This document shows positions 7,819 to 15,707 of a DNA stretch of 53,889 bases, one piece after another. Position numbers and translations under genes: made by a program. Origin of the DNA: an uncultured Rhodospirillaceae bacterium (GTDB lineage Bacteria > Pseudomonadota > Alphaproteobacteria > Rhodospirillales > Magnetospirillaceae); NCBI GenBank assembly GCA_937887565.1, contig CALABS010000060.1, forward strand, positions 1-53,889. Reading direction: 5' to 3'. Position 1 is the stretch's first letter. Every line of letters starts with the position of its first letter. A model generated the notes under the pieces. That model saw only the letters and a program-made list of their open reading frames with translations, was not told the origin of the DNA and ran no database searches.

Positions 7819-9881
7819 CCACGTCGCGGTGGCTGGGGGCGGTGGACGTCGTCCACCGCGTCCCGGGACGGATTCGGCTTCGCTACGGCGCCGAGGTGGA
7901 TGCTGCCGGCTTACGCGCCGCCGCCGCCGAGCTGCCCGGCGTCACCGGCGCCCGGGTCAGCCCCCGCGCCCGCTCGCTGATCCTGAGCTTCGATCGCGCC
8001 CAGACGGATGCCGAGACGTTGCGGTCGCTGGTGGCGGCGCTTCCCGCGCCGGCCGCCACGCGCCCCGCCGCCGCCCGCCGCGACGACGGCAAGGGGGCGG
8101 TGGTCGGCAGCATGGCGACCCTCGTCGGAACCGCCTTCCTGCCGGCGCCGCTGAAGCTGCCGGTCAGCCTGGCGGCGGCGCTGCCCGTCTTTCGCCACGC
8201 GCTCGCCGACTATGCCGAACAGGGCGTCACCTCCCACGTCCTGGAGGGGATGGCGGTCTCCATCTCGCTGGCGCGATCCGACTTCACCGCCGCCAACACC
8301 ACCACCTTCATGCTGGCGCTGGGCGAATACCTGGAGACCTCCATCGCGCGGCGCTCGGACGAGCTTCTGCGCCATCTGCTGCGGCCGTCCAGCGACCAGG
8401 TGTGGGTGCTGCGCGACGGCGTCGAGGTGCCGATTCCGGCCGCCAACGTGGCGGTGGGCGACTCGGTTGTGGTCGGCACCGGCGCGGTGATCCCGGTGGA
8501 CGGCACCATCCTGTCCGGCGAGGCCACCGTCAACGAGGCCGCCATGACCGGCGAGAGCGTCTCGGTCGCCAAGGGCCGGGGCGGCACCGTGCTGTCGGGC
8601 ACCCTGGTCGAGGACGGCCGGCTGGTGATCTATGCCGAGCAGGTCGGCCCGCACACCGCCGCCGCCCGCATCGCCGAATACGTCGAGCAGTCGCTGACCG
8701 CCAAGAGCGAGGCGCAGCTGGAGGCGGCCCGCATGGCCGACCGGCTGGTGCCGACGGTGCTCAAGCTTGCCGGCGCCTCCTATCTGCTGACCGGCAACTG
8801 GCGGTCCGCCGCCTCGGTGCTGCAGGCCGACTATTCCTGCGCCCTCAAGCTGGCGACGCCGGTGGCGTTCAAGTCGGCCATGTACGGCGCCGGCCAGGCC
8901 GGCATCCTGGTCAAGGGCGCCACCGCCCTGGAACGGCTGGCCGGCGCCGACACCTTCATCTTCGACAAGACCGGAACCCTGACCACCGGCGCCCTCGAGG
9001 TCACCGACTCCATCGCCTTCGATACCGACTACACCCCCGACGACCTGATCTGCCTCGCCGCCTCGGTGGAGGAGCACTATTTTCATCCCCTGGCCCTGGC
9101 GGTGGTGGCGGCGGCGCAGGCCACCCACAACCGCCATTTCGACCACCAGGAGGTCCAGTTCATCGTCGCCCACGGCGTCGCCAGCGTCATCGACGGCAAG
9201 CGCATCGTGGTGGGCTCGCGCCATTTCGTCGAGGAGGACGAGGGGATCGACGTCTCGGCCCACCTGGAGGTGATCGACCGCCTCTACCGCGAGGGCAAGA
9301 CGCTGTTGTTCATCGGCTTCGGCGGCCGGCTGCTGGGCATCCTGGCGCTGAAGGACAGCGTTCGCGACGCCAGCGCGCGGACCATCCGGCGGCTGCGGGA
9401 GCTGGGGGCCAGGCGCATCCTGATGCTGACCGGCGACCATGCCGACCGCGCCCGCGAACTGGCCGAAGAGCTGGGCCTCGACGGCTTCCACGCCGAGCTG
9501 ATGCCGCAGGACAAGGCCCGCATCATCGAGGAGCTGAACCGCGACGGCGCCCATATCGCCTTCGTCGGCGACGGCATCAACGACGCCCCCGCCCTGGCCG
9601 GCGCCCATGTGGGCATCGCCATGCAGAAGGGCGCCGACATCGCCCGCCTGACGGCCGACGTCGCCCTCCTCGAGGACGACATCGAGCGGGTCGCCGACGC
9701 CAAGGAAGCCGCAAACGCGGTCATGGAGCTGATCGCCCGCAACTACAAGGCCACGGTCTGGCTCAACACCGGCATCCTGGGAGCCGCCGCCCTCGGCCTG
9801 CTGTCGCCCATTACCACCGCCGTGCTGCACAACGGCACCACCATCGGCATCCTGCTCAACGCGCTGCGCCGCCGCAGCTAA
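7815..9881 (+). CDS. fezB: P1B-type metal ATPase with SCA motif (P1B-6, FezB-like)
   Basis: This 688-residue ATPase has an N-terminal HMA2 domain (HRVPGRIRLRYG, residues 14-25), TGE in the actuator loop (245-247), DKTG with Asp384 as phosphorylation site, His424-Pro425 of the P1B class, and GDGIND (585-590). The membrane metal site is not CPC. Helix 4 reads DYSCALKLATP with Cys342, the Ser-Cys-Ala type I recall for subgroup P1B-6. P1B-6 ATPases (FezB) are the core of ferrosomes, iron-storage organelles of several anaerobes and Rhodopseudomonas. It overlaps the preceding gene by four bases and follows feoABC. Metal specificity (Fe) is inferred. The ATPase identity is firm; the subgroup is likely. 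Confidence 0.85.
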   Translation: MTTSRWLGAVDVVHRVPGRIRLRYGAEVDAAGLRAAAAELPGVTGARVSPRARSLILSFDRAQTDAETLRSLVAALPAPAATRPAAARRDDGKGAVVGSMATLVGTAFLPAPLKLPVSLAAALPVFRHALADYAEQGVTSHVLEGMAVSISLARSDFTAANTTTFMLALGEYLETSIARRSDELLRHLLRPSSDQVWVLRDGVEVPIPAANVAVGDSVVVGTGAVIPVDGTILSGEATVNEAAMTGESVSVAKGRGGTVLSGTLVEDGRLVIYAEQVGPHTAAARIAEYVEQSLTAKSEAQLEAARMADRLVPTVLKLAGASYLLTGNWRSAASVLQADYSCALKLATPVAFKSAMYGAGQAGILVKGATALERLAGADTFIFDKTGTLTTGALEVTDSIAFDTDYTPDDLICLAASVEEHYFHPLALAVVAAAQATHNRHFDHQEVQFIVAHGVASVIDGKRIVVGSRHFVEEDEGIDVSAHLEVIDRLYREGKTLLFIGFGGRLLGILALKDSVRDASARTIRRLRELGARRILMLTGDHADRARELAEELGLDGFHAELMPQDKARIIEELNRDGAHIAFVGDGINDAPALAGAHVGIAMQKGADIARLTADVALLEDDIERVADAKEAANAVMELIARNYKATVWLNTGILGAAALGLLSPITTAVLHNGTTIGILLNALRRRS

Positions 9882-9888
9882 ATAAGAA

Positions 9889-9903
9889 TGCAAGTCAGTT
9901 GCG
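9889..9903. promoter_or_regulatory. Candidate alphaproteobacterial Fur/Mur box
   Basis: TGCAAGTCAGTTGCG matches the alphaproteobacterial Fur/Mur consensus TGCAAnTnATTTGCA at most positions and is nearly palindromic (GCAA-GTCAG-TTGC). It lies in the 91-bp gap after the ATPase, the only sizeable gap in the iron region, and could control a second promoter for the genes at 9973-11439. Confidence 0.45.
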
Positions 9904-9972
9904 TTTTCTCATGGCGATGATGGCGGCGGGCATTTACACTCTGGGTTCGTCCGGGTCATGGAAAGGAAAGCC

Positions 9973-10383
9973 ATGTCGTCGAGAGGAATGTCCGCCAAAG
10001 CCGCCGCCCAGCGCGGCACCGTGATGATGTCGCCGGATTTCACCGGCACCGCCGTCGCCGAGCCGGGCCTGCTGCCGCCGGCCGAGGTGATCGTCGAGGC
10101 CGGGGCGTTCGGCGCCGCCATGGGCGGGGTCGGGACCGGCATCGCCAGCGGCATCGCGGTGCGCTCCGGCGAGATGACCGTCAAGGAGGCCGCCCGCGAC
10201 GTGGCCCGCAACAGCGTCAACGGCGCCCTGACCATGTCGGTCGCCACGGTGGTCGCCCACATGGTGCGGGCCCGGCCGATGCTGGGCGTGGGGATCGTCG
10301 CGGTTCTCGGCCTGGGCGCCCTGGCGTTGCTGCGCAAGAAGCCGGCACCGGCGGTGGTGCCGACCGAGGGCGCCGCGCCGTGA
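9973..10383 (+). CDS. Membrane protein of the iron cluster
   Basis: I start at ATG 9973 (MSSRGMSAKAAAQRG), which has GGAAAGGAAAG upstream; ATG 9958 would add five residues. The 136-residue protein has a Gly-rich hydrophobic region, AGAFGAAMGGVGTGIASGIA (about 42-61), an amphipathic middle, and a clear membrane helix MLGVGIVAVLGLGALALL (about 103-120) followed by basic residues. Glycine zippers of this type occur in proteins that shape membranes, including magnetosome proteins; I see no closer match. Its stop overlaps the GTG of the next gene. It is the first gene after the Fur-like box. Confidence 0.6.
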   Translation: MSSRGMSAKAAAQRGTVMMSPDFTGTAVAEPGLLPPAEVIVEAGAFGAAMGGVGTGIASGIAVRSGEMTVKEAARDVARNSVNGALTMSVATVVAHMVRARPMLGVGIVAVLGLGALALLRKKPAPAVVPTEGAAP

Positions 10384-10751
10384 CCGCCTGCGCGCACGCG
10401 ATCCCCGGCCGCATCCGCTTCGTGATGCCGGAAATCCGCTCCAGCGCCACGCTTGCCGGCGCCGTCGCCAATCGCCTGCACCGCGTCGAAGGCATCCGCC
10501 GGGTCGAGGTCCGACCCCGTTCGGCCTCCATCGTCGTGCATTTCGATCCGGGCGTCCTGTCCATCGCCGAAATCCGCCGGCTGATGACCCCCGACGGGCC
10601 GGCGGCGACCGATGCGGCCCCCATCCGCTCCCCCCTTGGCCGCGCCGCCCGCAAATGGGGCGTCGTGATCGGCGGGGCCGCCCTCAACGCCCTGGTGGGC
10701 AACGCGGTGAAGACCGGCGTCGTCGCGCTGCTGGCGAGGGCACGGGCCTGA
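10380..10751 (+). CDS. HMA2-domain membrane protein (FezC-like)
   Basis: It starts at GTG 10380, overlapping the previous stop. The 123-residue protein begins with an HMA-like domain (HAIPGRIRFVMP at residues 6-17; VEGIRRVEVRPRSAS; VVHFDPG) and ends with a hydrophobic segment VVIGGAALNALVGNAVKTGVVALLA (cited as VVIGGAALNALVG and GVVALLA) at about residues 94-119. No CxxC is present; Cys4 is the only N-terminal Cys. The HMA-plus-membrane arrangement is the same as in the protein at 5969, so the cluster carries two such proteins on either side of the ATPase. This is the domain plan described for FezC. Function inferred only. Confidence 0.7.
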   Translation: MTACAHAIPGRIRFVMPEIRSSATLAGAVANRLHRVEGIRRVEVRPRSASIVVHFDPGVLSIAEIRRLMTPDGPAATDAAPIRSPLGRAARKWGVVIGGAALNALVGNAVKTGVVALLARARA

Positions 10752-10776
10752 CCATTCTTCAAGGAGACCCGCCCCG

Positions 10777-11439
10777 ATGTCCCACTACGACAACAACACC
10801 CTTGCGGCCATCCACGAGGCGCTCGACGACGAATACCGGGCCCGGGCCGTCTACGCGGCGGTGATCGAACGCCATGGCCCGGTCGCGCCGTTCACCAACA
10901 TCGTCGTCTCCGAGGACCGCCACGCCAAGGCGCTGGAGGGCCTGCTGCGCCGCGCCGGTCTGCCGGTTCCCGCCGACCGCTGGGCCGGCAACATCCCGGC
11001 TCCCGAAACCCTGCGCGACGCCTATGCGCTGGGGGTCAAGGCCGAGATCGACAACCACGCCATGTACGACCGCCTGCGCCGCAAGACCTCCGCCCCCGAG
11101 GTGCTGCGGGTGTTCGACAATCTCGGCTCGGCGTCCCACGACAACCATCTTCCCGCCTTCCAGCGCCAGCTCGACCGCCTGGACGGCCAGCCGGGCGCCC
11201 CGGACGGCGGCGGGCGCGGCCAGGGGAACGGCGGCGGGCGCCGTCGGACCGCGGAGGCCGCAGGTACAGGTACGGCTACGGGCATGGGCACCGGCATGGG
11301 CCGGGGCGGCGGCTACCGGCGAGGCGGCGGGACGGCGGCCGGCGACATTCCCCCGGGTGGCGGCCACGGCAGTGCCCGGCCGGGTGGCGACGCCCACGGC
11401 GGCCACCACGGGCGGGGCGCCGGCCGGAACCGCGCATGA
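10777..11439 (+). CDS. DUF2202 ferritin-like protein with Gly/His-rich tail
   Basis: The 220-residue protein starts at ATG 10777 with AAGGAG upstream. Residues 1-135 match the DUF2202 ferritin-like plan: EALDDEYRARAVYAAVIERHG, then SEDRHAKALEGLLRRAG, AEIDNHAMYDRL and DNLGSASHDNHLPAFQRQL. The Glu and His residues sit where di-iron ligands of a four-helix bundle would lie. From about residue 140 the tail is Gly/Arg/His-rich (GGGYRRGGG, HGGHHGRGAGRNRA), which is unusual for the family and could bind iron or mineral. It is the last gene of the iron train. An iron oxidation or storage role is inferred from fold and context. Confidence 0.8.
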   Translation: MSHYDNNTLAAIHEALDDEYRARAVYAAVIERHGPVAPFTNIVVSEDRHAKALEGLLRRAGLPVPADRWAGNIPAPETLRDAYALGVKAEIDNHAMYDRLRRKTSAPEVLRVFDNLGSASHDNHLPAFQRQLDRLDGQPGAPDGGGRGQGNGGGRRRTAEAAGTGTATGMGTGMGRGGGYRRGGGTAAGDIPPGGGHGSARPGGDAHGGHHGRGAGRNRA

Positions 11440-11623
11440 CTGGCGACGGCCGGCGCCGACGCGCCTATCCATGGTGACGTGGCCGGCCGCCCGATCGAGA
11501 TAATCGAGCCGATCGATCATTCTGGCCGACATTATCGGTTGGACGAATTTCAATCGCTGGTGCCTACTTCTCCACGGCGATCCTCGCGCGATGCGAGCGG
11601 ATCGAGGAGAGAGGAGAGGGACC

Positions 11624-13072
11624 ATGGACAAGCGATTGACCACCAACGGCGGTGCCCCCGTCGTCGACAACCAGAACGTCGTCACCGCCGGCCGGCGCGG
11701 CCCCATGCTTCTCCAGGACGTGTGGTTCCTGGAGAAGCTGGCCCATTTCGACCGCGAGGTCATCCCCGAGCGGCGCATGCACGCCAAGGGCTCGGGCGCC
11801 TATGGCACCTTCACCGTCACCCACGACGTCACCCGCTTCACCCGCGCCAAGCTGTTCTCGGAGATCGGCAAGCAGACCGAGGTCTTCATCCGCTTCAGCA
11901 CCGTGGCCGGCGAGCGTGGCGCCGCCGACGCCGAGCGCGACATCCGCGGCTTCGCCATCAAGTTCTACACCGAGGAGGGCAACTGGGATCTGGTGGGCAA
12001 CAACACGCCGGTCTTCTTCCTGCGCGATCCCCTCAAGTTCCCCGACCTCAACCACGCGGTGAAGCGCGATCCGCGCACCAACCTGCGCAGCGCCAGGAAC
12101 AACTGGGATTTCTGGACCTCGCTGCCCGAGGCCCTGCACCAGATCACCGTGGTGATGAGCGACCGCGGCATCCCCGCCACCTATCGCCACATGCACGGTT
12201 TCGGCAGCCACACCTTCAGCCTCATCAGCGCCGACAACCAGCGCTATTGGGTCAAGTTCCACCTCAAGTCCCAGCAGGGCATCAAGAACCTGACCGACGC
12301 CGAGGCCGAGGCGCTGATCGGCAAGGACCGCGAAAGCCATCAGGCCGACCTCTACGACGCCATCGAGCGCGGCGAGTTCCCGCGCTGGACGCTGAAGGTG
12401 CAGGTCATGCCCGAGGCCGACGCCTCCAAGGTGCCCTACAATCCCTTCGACCTCACCAAGGTGTGGCCGCACAAGGACTACCCGCTGGTGGATGTCGGCG
12501 TGCTCGAACTGAACCGCAACCCGGAAAACTACTTCGCCGAGGTCGAGCAGGCCGCCTTCAACCCGGCCAACGTGGTTCCGGGCATCGGCTTCTCGCCGGA
12601 CAAGATGCTGCAGGGACGGCTGTTCTCCTATGGCGACGCGCAGCGCTACCGGCTGGGGGTCAACCATCACCTGATCCCGGTCAACAAGCCGCGCTGCCCG
12701 TTCCATTCCTTCCACCGCGACGGCGCCATGCGGGTGGACGGCAACCACGGCGGCACGCTCGGCTACGAGCCCAACAGCGAGGGCCAGTGGGCCGAACAGC
12801 CGGACTACCGCGAGCCGCCGCTCGGGCTGGACGGCGCGGCCGACCACTGGAACCACCGCGAGGACGACGACTACTACTCGCAGCCGCGGGCGTTGTTCCG
12901 GCTCATGACGCCCGTGCAGCAGCAGGTGCTGTTCGACAACACCGCCCGCTCCATCGGCGGCGCCCCGCGTGAGGTCCAACTGCGCCACATCCGCAACTGC
13001 CTGAAGTGCGATCCGGCCTACGGCAAGGGCGTGGCCGACGCGCTGGGCATCCCGCTGGCCGAGGCGGAATAG
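11624..13072 (+). CDS. katA: Monofunctional haem catalase
   Basis: Catalase disproportionates hydrogen peroxide to water and oxygen. The 482-residue length fits the small-subunit clade. Active-site His53 lies in RRMHAKGSGAYG, Asn126 in DLVGNNTPVFF, and the haem-ligand Tyr336 in RLFSYGDAQRYRLG. Start ATG 11624 is preceded by GAGGAGAGG; the upstream ATG at 11591 is unlikely. The gene has its own 184-bp leader after the iron cluster and may be under peroxide or iron control, though no OxyR site could be identified. Catalase beside an iron-storage cluster fits protection from Fenton chemistry. It ends in a hairpin shared with the convergent gene. Confidence 0.96.
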   Translation: MDKRLTTNGGAPVVDNQNVVTAGRRGPMLLQDVWFLEKLAHFDREVIPERRMHAKGSGAYGTFTVTHDVTRFTRAKLFSEIGKQTEVFIRFSTVAGERGAADAERDIRGFAIKFYTEEGNWDLVGNNTPVFFLRDPLKFPDLNHAVKRDPRTNLRSARNNWDFWTSLPEALHQITVVMSDRGIPATYRHMHGFGSHTFSLISADNQRYWVKFHLKSQQGIKNLTDAEAEALIGKDRESHQADLYDAIERGEFPRWTLKVQVMPEADASKVPYNPFDLTKVWPHKDYPLVDVGVLELNRNPENYFAEVEQAAFNPANVVPGIGFSPDKMLQGRLFSYGDAQRYRLGVNHHLIPVNKPRCPFHSFHRDGAMRVDGNHGGTLGYEPNSEGQWAEQPDYREPPLGLDGAADHWNHREDDDYYSQPRALFRLMTPVQQQVLFDNTARSIGGAPREVQLRHIRNCLKCDPAYGKGVADALGIPLAEAE

Positions 13073-13078
13073 GCCCGG

Positions 13079-13111
13079 CGGCGGTGGCCGGGGCAAGCCC
13101 GGCCATCGCCG
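13079..13111. terminator. Bidirectional hairpin between katA and the DUF1045 gene
   Basis: A 14-bp stem with one G-U pair (13079-13092 with 13098-13111) fills the gap between two convergent genes. There is no clear T-run. Confidence 0.55.
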
Positions 13112-13786
13112 TCACCCGCCGAACGGAAACCGCGCCGCCAGCACGAAGGGCTGGCCGGCCGCCTCCTGCCGGAACAGGCACAGCGAGCGGAAATCCACCG
13201 GCTCGGCCAGCGCCCCGGCCGCCAGCGGCGCGATCCGGGCCATCGCCGCCGCCCGCTCGCCCTCGGCCAAGGTGCCGGTCAGGGTCATGTGGAAACGGTA
13301 TTCCTCGAACACATAGGGATAGCCCCAGCGCTCCAGCAACACGCGCTGACGCTCGGTCAACGGCACGGCACCGCGCTTGGCGGTCTCGGCCGCCGACGGC
13401 ACGGCGCGGAAGCGGTCGAAGGCACGGACGCAGTCGTCGGCCAGGGCATGGATGCGGGGCGCGGCGGTGGCCGGCCTGAGGGCGAGGAACCCGCCCAATG
13501 CCGCCAGGACCAGCGGCGGCTCGACGAAGGGCATCCGCGCCGCCGCGAAGGCCGCCACCGCTTCGATCAACTCGGCCTCCCCCCTCCCTGCCGCCAGCCG
13601 GAACGGCGGCTTCAGGGTGGCGTGGAAGCCGTAGAGGCGCGGCGCCGCCACCAGATCCCGCCGTCCGTCGGCAAGCAGCCGGCACTCCGCCGAATGGGGC
13701 TCGCGGCCCAGCCACGACCAGCCGAAGGCGGCCAGGGCGGTTCCGTCCTCGGGGGCGAAATACAGGGCATGGCGGACCATCGTCAA
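13112..13786 (-). CDS. DUF1045 2H-phosphoesterase-like protein of phosphonate loci
   Basis: The 224-residue protein carries two H-x-T motifs, FHATLKPPF (about residues 54-62) and FHMTLTG (about 164-170). These are the catalytic signature of the 2H phosphoesterase superfamily. DUF1045 members are found almost only in phosphonate operons and probably hydrolyse or transesterify a cyclic phosphate intermediate of C-P lyase. The start at 13786 opens MTMVRHALYFAPEDGTAL, the usual family N-terminus. It lies 17 bp downstream of phnF on the same strand, forming a two-gene operon divergent from phnG-M. It may replace the PhnP-type cyclic phosphodiesterase, which is absent here. Confidence 0.85.
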   Translation of the reverse strand: MTMVRHALYFAPEDGTALAAFGWSWLGREPHSAECRLLADGRRDLVAAPRLYGFHATLKPPFRLAAGRGEAELIEAVAAFAAARMPFVEPPLVLAALGGFLALRPATAAPRIHALADDCVRAFDRFRAVPSAAETAKRGAVPLTERQRVLLERWGYPYVFEEYRFHMTLTGTLAEGERAAAMARIAPLAAGALAEPVDFRSLCLFRQEAAGQPFVLAARFPFGG

Positions 13787-13803
13787 CGAATCCCTCCCGC
13801 CGC

Positions 13804-14550
13804 CTATTGGTCGGCGCCGTCGGTGTCGAACACGATCTGGACCCGGTCCGAGGCCCAGCGCGCCACCGAATACTCCACCGGCCGGCCGTCGCGGTCGACG
13901 TTGATTCCCTCGGTCATCAGGATGGGCTTGGCGGGCGGCTGCTGGAGCAGGCGGGCGTCGGCGCCACGGGAGGTGCGCGCCGTCACGCGGGTGACTCGGC
14001 GAGTGTAGTCGCCCACCCCCAGCCGCTCCATGGCGGCACTGATCGACCCGGTCTCGGCGATGACCGCCACCAGGGTCGGGAAGCGTCCCTTGGGGAAATA
14101 GTGCGACGACACGCTGAGCGGCCGGCCGTCGGCCTCGCCCAGGCGCTCCACCACCACCACCGGGGTTCCCTTGCGGATCTCCAGCGCCTTGGCCACCGCG
14201 TCCTCGGCCTCATCCTCGCGCACCGCCAGCACCCGGCCCGACGGCTCCTTGCGGTGGCCGAGCACGTTCTCGGAAAAGCGGGTGCGCTTCTTGACCCGGT
14301 AGTCGATCACGCTTTCCTGGACGAAGGTTCCGCGCCCCTGCTCGATGCGCACCAGGCCCTGCTCGGCGAGGGCGGCCACCGCGCGGCGGACGGTATGGCG
14401 GTTGACCCCGAACTCCTCGGCCAACTGAATTTCGGTCGGCAGGCGTTCGCCGGGCTGGCGGTCGCCCTGGACAATGTCGCGCCCCAACCGTTCGGCGATC
14501 TGCCGCCACAGGGACGTGCCCGCGCCGCGGGCGAGAGTCGGCTCCGTCAT
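13804..14550 (-). CDS. phnF: GntR/HutC-family phosphonate regulator PhnF
   Basis: The 248-residue protein has an N-terminal GntR winged helix (residues ~10-80: LWRQIAERLGRDIVQGDRQ, LPTEIQLAEEFGVNRHTVRRA split here at LAEEFGVNRHTVRR) and a C-terminal UTRA effector domain with RFSENVLG, VERLGEADGRPLSVSSHYF and YSVARWASDRVQ. This is the HutC subfamily, and divergent linkage to phnG identifies it as PhnF, a repressor of the C-P lyase operon. The 97-bp gap between the two starts holds a candidate operator at 14618-14631. It is co-transcribed with the DUF1045 gene. Confidence 0.92.
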   Translation of the reverse strand: MTEPTLARGAGTSLWRQIAERLGRDIVQGDRQPGERLPTEIQLAEEFGVNRHTVRRAVAALAEQGLVRIEQGRGTFVQESVIDYRVKKRTRFSENVLGHRKEPSGRVLAVREDEAEDAVAKALEIRKGTPVVVVERLGEADGRPLSVSSHYFPKGRFPTLVAVIAETGSISAAMERLGVGDYTRRVTRVTARTSRGADARLLQQPPAKPILMTEGINVDRDGRPVEYSVARWASDRVQIVFDTDGADQ

Positions 14551-14617
14551 CGAAAGTTCATCCTTCCGTCCTTGCCGCGATCGAGGCGACGGCGCATATC
14601 TATGCCCGAAATTAGTT

Positions 14618-14631
14618 TAGATGTCTAGATG
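14618..14631. promoter_or_regulatory. Candidate PhnF operator
   Basis: TAGATGTCTAGATG is a direct repeat of TAGATG around a TCTAGA palindrome, in the AT-rich gap between phnF and phnG. HutC-type GntR regulators bind TnTAGAC-like palindromes, so this is the best operator candidate for both divergent genes. Confidence 0.45.
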
Positions 14632-14647
14632 ATTTTAGGATTGATCC

Positions 14648-15097
14648 ATGCCCCTTGACGCCACCGATGGACGCCGCCGCTGGATGAGCGTGCTGGCCCA
14701 GGCCGCCCCCGGCGACCTGGCCGGCTCGTGGTCCCGCCTGCCCGCCCTGCCCGCCTACGAGCTGCTGCGCCGCCCCGAGACCGGACTGGTGATGGTGCGC
14801 GGCCGCGTCGGCGGCGACGGCGCTCCCTTCAATCTGGGCGAGATGACGGTGACCCGCTGCTCGGTGCGCCTGGAGGCCGGCCCCTGCGGGCACGCCTGGG
14901 TCCAGGGCCGCCGCCCCGACCACGCCGAGCGGGCGGCGGTGCTCGACGCGCTGATGCAGGACCCGGAGCGGCGGCAGGCGGTCGCCGCCGAGATCGACCG
15001 CCTGGAGGCCCTGACCATCCACCGCCGGGACGAGGCGGCCCGCAAGTCGGCCGCCACCCGGGTCGAATTCTTCACCATGGTTCGCGGAGAGGACTGA
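14648..15097 (+). CDS. phnG: C-P lyase core subunit PhnG
   Basis: PhnG is one of the four proteins (PhnG, H, I, J) that form the C-P lyase core; with PhnI, H and L it helps make the ribose-triphosphate phosphonate ester from ATP and alkylphosphonate. The 149-residue protein shows family features: RRRWMSVLAQA near the N-terminus, PETGLVMVRGRVGG, FNLGEMTVTRCSVR and GHAWVQGR. It starts 97 bp from divergent phnF and opens a tightly packed seven-gene phn operon. The next gene begins one base after its stop codon. Confidence 0.95.
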   Translation: MPLDATDGRRRWMSVLAQAAPGDLAGSWSRLPALPAYELLRRPETGLVMVRGRVGGDGAPFNLGEMTVTRCSVRLEAGPCGHAWVQGRRPDHAERAAVLDALMQDPERRQAVAAEIDRLEALTIHRRDEAARKSAATRVEFFTMVRGED

Positions 15098-15098
15098 C

Positions 15099-15707
15099 AT
15101 GGCCATGACCGCCGCCGCCGACAGCGGGCTGCACCCGGGCTTCGCCGACCCCGGCCTGGATTCGCAAAGGGTCTTCCGCGCCGTGCTGGAGGCGATGGCC
15201 CGGCCCGGCACCATCGTCGGCCTGCCGGCCCGGGCCGCCGGACCCGCCCCGCTGGACGCCGCCACCACCGCCATCCTGCTCGCCCTCGCCGACTACGAGA
15301 CGCCGGTATGGCTGGACGGAGCCGCCGACCAGCCGCAGGTGGCCGGCTATCTGCGCTTCCACTGCGGCTGCCCGCTGACCGCCGATCCGAAGGCCGCCGC
15401 CTTCGCGGTGATCGCGGCGCCCATGGGCATGCCGCCGCTTTCGGCCTTCAACCTCGGCAGCGACGAATACCCAGACCGCTCGACCACGGTGATCGTCCAG
15501 GTCGCCACCCTTACCGAAGGGGCGCCGTGGGAGTTGGGCGGGCCCGGCATCCGCGACGGCGCGCGGCTGGCCGCCGGGGGCTTTCCGCCCGGCTTCCGCC
15601 GCTGGGTGGCCGACAACCACGAGCTGTTCCCGTGCGGCGTGGACCTTGTCTTCACCTGCGGCGACGCGCTGACGGCGCTGCCGCGCAGCACTCGGCTGGA
15701 GGGTTAG
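15099..15707 (+). CDS. phnH: C-P lyase core subunit PhnH
   Basis: The 202-residue protein has the PhnH signatures: PGFADPGLDSQRVFRAVLEAM (quoted as FADPGLDSQRVFRAVLEAM), ARPGTI, LDAATTAILLALAD, GSDEYPDRSTTVIVQV, and GPGIRD. PhnH is a PLP-fold-related structural subunit of the core, without a PLP lysine. It follows phnG by one base, and phnI starts on the very next base after its TAG stop. Length is as expected (about 190-200). The start at ATG 15099 lies next to GGAGAGGA. Confidence 0.95.
   Translation: MAMTAAADSGLHPGFADPGLDSQRVFRAVLEAMARPGTIVGLPARAAGPAPLDAATTAILLALADYETPVWLDGAADQPQVAGYLRFHCGCPLTADPKAAAFAVIAAPMGMPPLSAFNLGSDEYPDRSTTVIVQVATLTEGAPWELGGPGIRDGARLAAGGFPPGFRRWVADNHELFPCGVDLVFTCGDALTALPRSTRLEG

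Noticed and set aside
7815..9881. Copper or zinc exporter CopA/CadA
   Set aside because: The membrane motif is SCA, the N-terminal HMA lacks CxxC, and the neighbours are iron genes; P1B-6 fits better.
7829..10024. 731-codon forward frame overlapping the ATPase
   Set aside because: Arg/Pro/Gly-rich shadow of the ATPase in another frame; no start signal.
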